Below, piece after piece: positions 1 through 6,076 of a DNA stretch of 6,717 nt. Origin of the DNA: Bacteroidota bacterium (GTDB lineage: Bacteria; Bacteroidota; Bacteroidia; Bacteroidales; VadinHA17); assembly GCA_030642585.1 (NCBI GenBank), contig DAOWNN010000123.1:1-6717 (forward strand), read 5' to 3'. The translations under genes were made by a program, and so were the position numbers. Each line of letters starts with the position of its first letter. Position 1 is the stretch's first letter. The notes beneath the pieces are model-generated. The model worked only from the letters and a program-made list of their open reading frames with translations, searched no databases and was not told the DNA's origin.

Positions 1-20
1 AATACTTTTTATGAAATAAA

Positions 21-94
21 CACTGTCAGAACCTTGCAGTGCAAGGACCCACTGACGATAAATGTCAGGATCAAGGACCCGTCAGGTTTTGCCC
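21..94. repeat. Cluster of short inverted and direct repeats
   Basis: No gene is visible here. A perfect 7-bp inverted repeat with a 1-bp centre (CCTTGCA-G-TGCAAGG) occupies 32-46. The word CAAGGACCC occurs at 42-50 and again at 72-80. CTGAC at 52-56 pairs with GTCAG at 64-68 across a 7-nt loop. GTCAGGTTTT at 81-90 resembles words often found in intergenic repeats of Bacteroidota. No T-run follows any stem on either strand, so I do not call a terminator. It may be a dispersed intergenic element cut by the window edge. Confidence 0.45.
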
Positions 95-241
95 ACTTCT
101 TACTGCCTACTGCCTACTTCTTACTGCCTGCTTCTTCCTGCCTACTTCTTACTGCCTGCTTCTTCCTGCCTACTTCCTACTTCTTACTTCTTACTGCCTA
201 CTTCTTACTGCTGACTTCTTCCTGCCTACTTCCTACTTCTT
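95..241. repeat. Array of 21 tandem heptamers
   Basis: The stretch divides without a single slip into 21 units of 7 bp. The units are ACTTCTT (8 copies), ACTGCCT (5), CCTGCCT (3), GCTTCTT (2), ACTTCCT (2) and ACTGCTG (1). The plus strand is therefore almost all pyrimidine apart from the A or G positions. Higher-order copies are present: 116-143 is repeated exactly at 144-171 (28 bp, four units), and 159-185 is identical to 215-241 (27 bp). The array reaches into the 3' end of the tricorn-protease gene. Such arrays usually grow by slippage or unequal exchange. I see no flanking target duplication. Confidence 0.92.
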
Positions 242-3200
242 GCCACTTTTATCTGGAAATGGAGGAACAGCAGTTGGGGTATACTTAAAAGTCTTCATTT
301 CTTCTTTGATTACCTCAATTGCTTTGTTTAGCTGATCATCAATTCCCTGATATTCTTTTGCCGGGTCATTTTCAATTTCGATATCCGGTTCCACACCCTG
401 GCCTTCAATGATAAAACCACTTCCATCTGCTGCAAAAGGAGCATAAGATGGGGTAATGATATAACCACCATCAATACATGGAATCGATCCGCTGTAACCA
501 ACTACTCCACCCCAGGAACGGGTACCAATCAGTTTTCCAATCTTTTTGTATTGAAAACGATAGGGAAAAAGATCTCCGTCAGAAGCAGAGTATTTATCCA
601 ATAGGGTTACTTTGGGTCCATCCAGCTGACCTCCGGGATTTACATCTCCATTTTTATAACCGGTATGCATACTGAGATATGTAACTGACCTGAGAAGCCT
701 TTCTATCAACATTGGAGAAACATTTCCTCCGCCATTCCCGCGGACATCAATAATCAATGCTTTTTTAAGAAGTTGAGGATAGTAATATTTAACAAACTCA
801 TTCAGGCCCCCCACTCCCATATCAGGAACGTGCAAATAACCAACTTCGCCATTGGTAGCTTCAGATACCTTTTTGATATTGTCCTGTACCCAATTGTAAT
901 AGTATAGGTTCGATTCATCCTGTATAGGCTTTACAATTGAATTCCGGGAACCCTGGGTCTCCGGTTTTGAATTTACTGTAAGTTCTATCTGCTTTCCAGC
1001 TTTTCCAACAAGATTATCATATATGTCAGGCATATTCTTTGTGCTGTGACCGTCAATGGCCAGAATATAATCTCCCTCATTAATATTTACTCCAATTTCA
1101 TTCAATGGAGATGTAAGAGAACTACTCCAGTTAGCTCCTTTAAGTATTCTATCAATTTTATAGTAGCCTGATTCATCACGGTTGAGTTTTGCTCCCAGGA
1201 GACCTGTATGGATACGTTCCGGCATAGGTCTTTCTCCATTGCTCACATAAGAATGACCAATATTCAGTTCCCCTACCATTTCACCAATAATGTAAGTAAG
1301 ATCGGAGCGATGGTTTACATAAGGAACCAGGACATTATACTTAGTATACATTTCTTTCCAGTTTACACCGTGCATATTGGGAGCATAAAAGAAATCACGC
1401 ATCTGCCTCCAGCTTTCATCAAAGATCTGTTGCCATTCTTCTTTCAGGTTTACTCTCGTTTTCATATTAGACAAATCAACAGTCTTCTCCAGATTTACTT
1501 TTGAGGAAGGCAGGTCAATGACAGCATATTTCTGATCCCGAACCACCAACATTTTCTTTTTATTTGATGAAATTGTATACATCAGGTTATTACCCAACTC
1601 TGTTTCCTTTTTCTTATCCAGGTCAAACAATTTTGTATTGATACCTTTTTCCTTTGAAGACATGGTCATATAATAAACCTTATCGTCAATACACTGAACA
1701 TTGAAATAATTTGCTGGTTTAACAGGAAGAGACAGAATTCGTTCACCTATTCCATCAATATCAATTTTCATGTCATGACTGTCTTTTTCAGGTGTAGAAT
1801 TCTTATCCTCTTTAGACTTGGATTTTTGTTCATCACTGCCAGAAGTTTCGTCATCTGTTTTCACAACATCGTTTTCCGGAGCGAAGGGAGACGAAGTGCT
1901 TTTAGCCAGGGTAAGCAGGTAAATCCGGTTCATATCCTGGTAGGCATGATTCCATTCTGTCCAGCTGTAAACAGGATTGAAATCTCTTGCCGACGTGAAT
2001 AATAGATATTTACCATCGCTGCTAAAACTTGGGTTATTTGAGTCATACCATCCCTCTGTGACCTCAAAAGACTTTTTACTTGAAAGCTCATAGAGACGGA
2101 TCTTAGTCATTCCCTTTTCTGCTTTTGTATATGTAATCCATTTGCTGTCTGGAGACCAGTTGTATGCAAACCATGGTCCCTCATCTGTTTTTTCTACAAG
2201 TACTGTTTTCTTACTTTCAATATTGATGTAAATAAGCTCTTGCTTCTTGGTATTGTATAAAATATTTTTACTGTCTGGTGACCATTCAAATCCAAATATA
2301 TATGTGTTTGAATTTTGAGTGATTTGTTTGGCTGAACCATTTCCTGTTTGGTCTTCAATCCATATTTCAAATTCCCCGGACTTGTCAGAAATATAGGCTA
2401 TCCATTTACCATCGGGTGACCAGGAGGCATTTCTTTCATGTACTCCTGAACTGGCAGTGTAATTTGTTGTAATTCCTGATTTTGCAGGTACAGAAAAAAT
2501 GTCACCCCGTGCACTTAATAAAACTCTTTCACCATTTGGAGAAAGATCACCCGAGCTCACTTTTTTGCTTGCATCCTTTACTTCGGTGCGGGAATATGGA
2601 TTATCATCTCCAATCTGAATGTCTAATTTTTCACTTTTTTGAGTGACAATATTAAATTTGTAGATGTATCCACCATTTTCAAAGACAATATGATCCTTAT
2701 CGTTGGAAGCGAATTTTATATCATATTCTGTGAAGTCTGTAATTTTATTTGTCTCACCACTTTTAGTGTTGTAAGCAAACAGATTCATTGTACGGTCACG
2801 GTCTGACAAGAAATATATTTCATCTCCTATCCACATAGGAATTATTTCCTGGTTTACTGTATTAGTAATCTGCTTTACATTACCAGTTTTGAAATCGTAA
2901 ATCCTTAAATCATCTGCCATTCCTCCCTCATAATATTTCCATGTTCTGAACTCCCTGAATACCCAATTGAAGACCAATTGATTACCATCTGGAGAATAAG
3001 AACAGAATCCTCCTTTAGAAAGGGGGATTTCATCGGAGAGTCCACCTTCAACTGGAACTTTAAATAGCTGTCCGGTAAAAGCATTAAAGGATTGTTTCCG
3101 GGATCTGTAAACAATGTGTTTACTATCAGGGGTCCATGTCATTACAATATTATTAGGACCCATACGATCTCCAATATCGTCTCTTCCTAGTGTTGCAGTA

Positions 3201-3511
3201 AAGGTGAGTCTTTTAGGTATTCCTCCTTCCGCAGGAATACTAAATACCTCTGTATTCCCATCATACTGACCTGTAAAGGCAATAGTTTCACCATCAGGCG
3301 AAAATTTCGGAAATACCTCATAGCCATTATGAGTGGTAAGTTTACGAGCCATTCCACCATTGGCATCTACGGTATACAGATCGCCAGCATAACTAAAAAC
3401 AAGCTGATCTCCATGAATAGCAGGAAATCTTAACAAGCGGGCCTCACCGGCACTTAATAATTGACTTGACATAAATGTCAAAATCAGAAGCAACAATACA
3501 TTCTTTTTCAT
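233..3511 (-). CDS. Exported tricorn-type protease (S41 family)
   Basis: Complete 1092-residue protein, close to the 1071 of Thermoplasma tricorn. I start it at 3511 because MKKN followed by a leucine-rich core (residues 5-13) and LSA at 19-21 makes a signal peptide; the frame is open 16 codons further, to 3559, but that extension has no such logic. It is therefore probably periplasmic or exported. Order: a first beta-propeller with SPDG-type blades (about 25-310), a second (about 330-535), a charged Asp/Glu/Lys/Ser insert (538-580), the C1 helical domain (from about 689), a PDZ domain (about 768-855) and the C2 protease domain (about 885-1065). Aligning by eye with tricorn, the catalytic residues are His753, Ser977-Asp978 (in SASDGD) and Glu1036 (in IEGQGVEPD), with spacings nearly equal to tricorn's 746/965/1023. 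The residue before the His is Gly, where tricorn has Ser745. It should cut peptides into short products. The final Lys-Lys and stop lie in the heptamer array. Its 189-bp upstream gap suggests its own promoter. Confidence 0.93.
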   Translation of the reverse strand: MKKNVLLLLILTFMSSQLLSAGEARLLRFPAIHGDQLVFSYAGDLYTVDANGGMARKLTTHNGYEVFPKFSPDGETIAFTGQYDGNTEVFSIPAEGGIPKRLTFTATLGRDDIGDRMGPNNIVMTWTPDSKHIVYRSRKQSFNAFTGQLFKVPVEGGLSDEIPLSKGGFCSYSPDGNQLVFNWVFREFRTWKYYEGGMADDLRIYDFKTGNVKQITNTVNQEIIPMWIGDEIYFLSDRDRTMNLFAYNTKSGETNKITDFTEYDIKFASNDKDHIVFENGGYIYKFNIVTQKSEKLDIQIGDDNPYSRTEVKDASKKVSSGDLSPNGERVLLSARGDIFSVPAKSGITTNYTASSGVHERNASWSPDGKWIAYISDKSGEFEIWIEDQTGNGSAKQITQNSNTYIFGFEWSPDSKNILYNTKKQELIYINIESKKTVLVEKTDEGPWFAYNWSPDSKWITYTKAEKGMTKIRLYELSSKKSFEVTEGWYDSNNPSFSSDGKYLLFTSARDFNPVYSWTEWNHAYQDMNRIYLLTLAKSTSSPFAPENDVVKTDDETSGSDEQKSKSKEDKNSTPEKDSHDMKIDIDGIGERILSLPVKPANYFNVQCIDDKVYYMTMSSKEKGINTKLFDLDKKKETELGNNLMYTISSNKKKMLVVRDQKYAVIDLPSSKVNLEKTVDLSNMKTRVNLKEEWQQIFDESWRQMRDFFYAPNMHGVNWKEMYTKYNVLVPYVNHRSDLTYIIGEMVGELNIGHSYVSNGERPMPERIHTGLLGAKLNRDESGYYKIDRILKGANWSSSLTSPLNEIGVNINEGDYILAIDGHSTKNMPDIYDNLVGKAGKQIELTVNSKPETQGSRNSIVKPIQDESNLYYYNWVQDNIKKVSEATNGEVGYLHVPDMGVGGLNEFVKYYYPQLLKKALIIDVRGNGGGNVSPMLIERLLRSVTYLSMHTGYKNGDVNPGGQLDGPKVTLLDKYSASDGDLFPYRFQYKKIGKLIGTRSWGGVVGYSGSIPCIDGGYIITPSYAPFAADGSGFIIEGQGVEPDIEIENDPAKEYQGIDDQLNKAIEVIKEEMKTFKYTPTAVPPFPDKSGKK

Positions 3512-3587
3512 AATGTTTTGATTAATGTTATAATTAAAAAACAGCAAACAGATATTCATAAGACCCTGCAGTCTGATATGTATAAAA

Positions 3588-3604
3588 GGGGGTTAAATAG
3601 GGGG
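3588..3604 (-). other. Paired C5 tracts in tricorn gene leader
   Basis: On the coding strand two CCCCC runs are separated by 7 bp (plus strand GGGGG at 3588-3592 and 3600-3604, with TTAAATA between). The element stands out in an otherwise AT-rich 189-bp gap and would lie in the 5' leader of the tricorn gene if the promoter box at 3608-3615 is used. Similar C-tract pairs occur in intergenic repeats of Bacteroidota. I infer no specific function. Confidence 0.4.
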
Positions 3605-3607
3605 AAT

Positions 3608-3615
3608 CAAATGTA
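3608..3615 (-). promoter_or_regulatory. Candidate -7 promoter box for tricorn gene
   Basis: TACATTTG on the minus strand matches the Bacteroidota -7 consensus TAnnTTTG exactly and lies about 96 bp before the tricorn start codon. No TTTG-type -33 box is found about 19-22 bp further upstream; the spot holds a T-run ending in C. A TTTG does occur at about 3651-3658, but it is roughly 40 bp away, which is too far. The match is therefore only half of a promoter and may be chance in AT-rich DNA. Confidence 0.3.
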
Positions 3616-3656
3616 ATAATTTTATCGACTGAAAAAAATCATTTTTTTGATTTGTC

Positions 3657-3688
3657 AAACCAGCTGGAATGGTCAGATGAATAATTTA
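3657..3688 (-). repeat. Short repeat, copy A (after response regulator)
   Basis: Read on the minus strand, this has TAAATTATT, a 10-nt spacer and then TTCCAGCTGGTTT. The same two words, in the same order and orientation with an 11-nt spacer, recur at 6009-6042 just before or inside the kinase 5' end. The 13-bp word is identical and contains the palindrome CCAGCTGG (3660-3667). This copy is non-coding, starting 12 bp beyond the response-regulator stop. Confidence 0.5.
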
Positions 3689-3700
3689 GAAGCCGTTCGC

Positions 3701-4072
3701 TTATTGTTTAGCCAGCAGTTCTTTAACTGCTGAAACAATTTCTTTTTGTTTGAATGGTTTTTGAAAGATCCTGGATGCACCAAACAATCGGGCGGAGGCT
3801 AGATACTCGGTAGAATCAATTCTGCCTCCACCTGAAATTGCAATAATTTTTACATTAGGATGGTTCTTCTTAATTTCCCTGATAGTTTCCAGACCTTCTT
3901 TTTCTGGCATTACAATATCAGTAATAATCAAGTCAGCATGGAATCTGGAAAATAATTCCAGACCTTCTTTACCATTTATTGCCATATCAACGATATAGCC
4001 TGCCCTTTCAAGCATTTTCTGGAGCATAAGTAATATGGTAGGCTCATCGTCAATGATAAGAATTCTTGCCAT
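3701..4072 (-). CDS. Single-domain response regulator (CheY-like receiver)
   Basis: The 123-residue protein is one receiver domain with no output domain. It shows the acidic pair Asp8-Asp9 (IIDDE), the phosphorylatable Asp52 (IITDIVMP), Ser80 in the Thr/Ser switch position (IAISGGG) and Lys105-Pro106 (FQKPF), so it should be phosphorylated normally. The start at 4072 is 12 bp after the stop of the upstream hybrid kinase, so the two are almost certainly co-transcribed and are likely partners. With no DNA-binding or enzymatic part it must act by protein contact or as a phosphate sink or relay step. In the phcBSRQ operon of Ralstonia, receiver proteins likewise follow the sensor kinase. I give no gene symbol because single receivers are too alike to assign orthology. 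The upstream sequence has no clear Shine-Dalgarno site, which is common in this phylum. Confidence 0.9.
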   Translation of the reverse strand: MARILIIDDEPTILLMLQKMLERAGYIVDMAINGKEGLELFSRFHADLIITDIVMPEKEGLETIREIKKNHPNVKIIAISGGGRIDSTEYLASARLFGASRIFQKPFKQKEIVSAVKELLAKQ

Positions 4073-4084
4073 TTTCTAGTTTTT

Positions 4085-6055
4085 TCAATTGTTTTTCTCG
4101 TCCAGAACCTTTCTTATCAGGTTGCTAAAATTACTTAAAATTAGCGGCTTAATAACCACCGCATCAATTTTTTCTTTGATTTTTGTTTCCTCAGATATGG
4201 AGTCGCCATATCCGGTAATAATGATGGCTTTTATTCTTGGTTTTAACTCCCTAACTTTTCTTATTAATTCGGTACCCAATAGGTAGGGCATTGTTTGGTC
4301 TGTTACAAGAAGATCATATATACTAGGATTTGATGTAAATTCTTCCAGAGCTGTAAGGCTTTTGGTATGCACGCTTACTGAATACCCAAGGCTTTCCAGC
4401 ATTCTTTTTCCCATGAAGGTGATCTCTTCTTCATCATCAACAAATAAAATGTGTTCTTTCCCTTTCTGAACCTTTTTGCGACTCAGGTTATTATTACTGT
4501 CTTTTGAACTGTACTGGGGCAGATAAATATTAAAGGTAGTACCTTTACCTACTTCGCTTTCAGCGGTTATGGCTCCTTCATAACTACTTACAATTCCATG
4601 TACAACAGAAAGTCCGAGGCCAGACCCGACACCAACTTCCTTTTTTGTGAAAAATGGTTCAAATATCCTGGTTAAAGTTTGTTTATCCATACCATGACCG
4701 GTATCCTGTATGGTAGTACATATGTATGTTTTTAGTTCTAATTTAGGAATTCTTCTAATCATAGCCTGATTTGCCTCTATAGCTTTAAGGCTTATCTTTA
4801 ATGTGCCTCCAACATCCAGCATAGCATGGTAGGCGTTAGTGGAAAGATTCATGATTACCTGGTGAATTTGAGTGGCATCTGCCATTATTGTTCCACAGCT
4901 TGGATCAAGATTTTGTATAATTTGAATATTAGAGGGGAAAGAAGCTTTTACCAGGTTTAATACTTCAGTAATTACCTGGTGCATTTGAAGTGGCTTTTTA
5001 TCCACTTCAACCTGCCGGCTGAATGTGAGAATTTGCTGAACCAGGTCTTTTGCTCTAATTGCCGCATTATAGATTTGTTCAATGTCATACATCAGGTTAC
5101 TATCTTCATCAAGTTCCTCCATTGCCATTTCAGTATAACCAAGGATAGGGGTAAGGATATTGTTAAAATCGTGAGCAATTCCACCGGCCAGGGTACCAAT
5201 GGTCTCCATTTTCTGTAATTGAAGTAACTGTACCTCAAGTTTATTTCTTTCCTGTTCGTGAAGTTTTCTTTGCTCTATTTCCTTATTTAGTTCAATATTT
5301 GTGGTGGTTAATTGAATAGTTCTTTCTTTTACTCTTTTCTCAAGCGCCTCATTTGCAGCAGTCACTTTTTCTTGCTCTTCAACCAGCAGTTTCTTTAGGT
5401 AAAAATCTCTTCTGGAGCTGAGCTCCTGGGAATAGTTTGTGAACATACCGATGATATTGGCTCCGATAAAAAAGAAATTATTGATCACGAAAGTATCCCT
5501 GGGAATAGGGGAGATCCACAGGGCATCAATTTCGTATATAATCACCAGCAACCAGCCAATAATTGATGCATTGATGAACCTTGACCTGATAAAAGTATAT
5601 CCAAAAATAAATATCAATATCAGACCGGCATAGTAGGAGTATACTCCTTTTGCAGACACAATATGGGTCATTAGTATGATTCCAAAACCTGTAATACCCC
5701 AGGCCACCATTATTACTGCCTGCATATATTTATGGAATGATTTAGTAAAAGAAAGTCCCATAGCCAGGAGGAGAACCGGGGTTACAACATAGAATCTCAC
5801 AATCCATAAAATGTTGTCAGCATCAGGAACCACTGCTGAATCAAGAAAAGCGAATAGATCATAAAAAATCAGAGCCAGGACTAAAGCAAATCGGAATTGA
5901 AATAAGGATTGAGTATAATACTCATAAAGAAATTCCTTTTCAAGGGGCTTATGATCAGCCTTAAAGGAAAGGGTAATAGGGTTTAACCTCATCCCGTGAG
6001 ATGAGGTTAAACCAGCTGGAAACAAATTGTAAAATAATTTATTCTTTTTTATCAT
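4085..6055 (-). CDS. Six-helix membrane hybrid sensor histidine kinase
   Basis: Counting from the ATG at 6055 the protein has 656 residues. Six hydrophobic segments lie at about 56-71, 83-101, 111-131, 139-155, 162-180 and 189-206. This module (words YYAGLILIFIFGYTF and NNFFFIGANIIG) resembles the six-helix inputs I know from bacterial adenylate cyclases and sensor kinases. A coiled coil spans about 218-285. HisKA has the H-box GGIAHDFNN with His295. The ATPase domain shows the N-box (NLSTNA, 403-408), DTGHGM (451-456), FEPFFTKK and GSGLGL (477-482). A C-terminal receiver has Asp540-Asp541, Asp586, Thr614 and Lys636. All key residues are present. The first ATG is 21 bp after the methyltransferase stop. 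The ATG at 5992 (Met22, MRLNPITL) may be the true start, because family members tend to begin near NPxTL; it sits inside a strong hairpin. Context suggests it senses a product of the neighbouring methyltransferase, in the manner of PhcS, and phosphorylates the downstream receiver. Confidence 0.92.
   Translation of the reverse strand: MIKKNKLFYNLFPAGLTSSHGMRLNPITLSFKADHKPLEKEFLYEYYTQSLFQFRFALVLALIFYDLFAFLDSAVVPDADNILWIVRFYVVTPVLLLAMGLSFTKSFHKYMQAVIMVAWGITGFGIILMTHIVSAKGVYSYYAGLILIFIFGYTFIRSRFINASIIGWLLVIIYEIDALWISPIPRDTFVINNFFFIGANIIGMFTNYSQELSSRRDFYLKKLLVEEQEKVTAANEALEKRVKERTIQLTTTNIELNKEIEQRKLHEQERNKLEVQLLQLQKMETIGTLAGGIAHDFNNILTPILGYTEMAMEELDEDSNLMYDIEQIYNAAIRAKDLVQQILTFSRQVEVDKKPLQMHQVITEVLNLVKASFPSNIQIIQNLDPSCGTIMADATQIHQVIMNLSTNAYHAMLDVGGTLKISLKAIEANQAMIRRIPKLELKTYICTTIQDTGHGMDKQTLTRIFEPFFTKKEVGVGSGLGLSVVHGIVSSYEGAITAESEVGKGTTFNIYLPQYSSKDSNNNLSRKKVQKGKEHILFVDDEEEITFMGKRMLESLGYSVSVHTKSLTALEEFTSNPSIYDLLVTDQTMPYLLGTELIRKVRELKPRIKAIIITGYGDSISEETKIKEKIDAVVIKPLILSNFSNLIRKVLDEKNN
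5980..6013 (-). promoter_or_regulatory. 14-bp perfect hairpin over a kinase start codon
   Basis: A perfect inverted repeat has 14-bp arms (5980-5993 and 6000-6013) and a 6-nt loop (5994-5999). In the transcript the 3' arm reads GATGAGGTTAAACC and holds the ATG at 5992-5990, the alternative start of the kinase. No U-run follows, so it is not an ordinary terminator. If the kinase starts at 5992, the stem would hide the start codon and limit or switch translation. If it starts at 6055, the stem lies in codons 15-26. It could also be an operon-internal processing or stability element between methyltransferase and kinase. Confidence 0.6.
6009..6042 (-). repeat. Short repeat, copy B (before or in kinase 5' end)
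   Basis: On the minus strand TAAATTATT and TTCCAGCTGGTTT occur in the same order as at 3657-3688, with 11 nt between instead of 10. The end of the second word overlaps the 5' arm of the 5980-6013 hairpin. Because copy A is non-coding, the shared sequence hints that 5993-6055 may be a leader rather than coding. Two short words in AT-rich DNA could still be coincidence. Confidence 0.45.
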
Positions 6056-6076
6056 TGATCTTTGAAAAGACCCCTA

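Noticed and set aside
34..335. Plus-strand open frames over the heptamer array giving Leu/Thr/Tyr/Phe-rich peptides
   Set aside because: They are translations of the repeat and of the antisense of the tricorn 3' end, with low complexity and no start signal. They look like artefacts of a stop-poor strand.
3006..3029. Near-perfect inverted repeat AATCCTCCTTT/AAAGGGGGATT inside the tricorn gene, like intergenic CCCCCTTT repeats
   Set aside because: It encodes the conserved SKGGF stretch of the propeller in frame, so codon choice for conserved residues explains it better than an inserted element.
3512..3559. Upstream extension of the tricorn protein by 16 residues to the ATG at 3559
   Set aside because: The extension would bury the signal peptide that begins at MKKN (3511) behind an unrelated segment, so the downstream ATG is the better start.
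3632..3653. Possible terminator after the response regulator (stem AAATCA/TGATTT with T-run on the minus strand; also an A/T palindrome AAAAAAAT-C-ATTTTTTT at 3632-3648)
   Set aside because: The stem is 6 bp with one G-C pair, too weak for a Rho-independent terminator. Homopolymer runs of A and T make such palindromes by chance.
3887..3970. 15-bp direct repeat TTCCAGACCTTCTTT at 3887-3901 and 3956-3970 in the response regulator
   Set aside because: Both copies encode KEGLE in the normal receiver fold (positions where such residues are common), so this is likely coincidence and not a duplication.
6056..6076. AGGGG just after the methyltransferase stop as a ribosome binding site for the kinase ATG at 6055
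   Set aside because: It lies about 15 nt from the ATG, too far for a convincing Shine-Dalgarno site, and these bacteria rarely depend on one.
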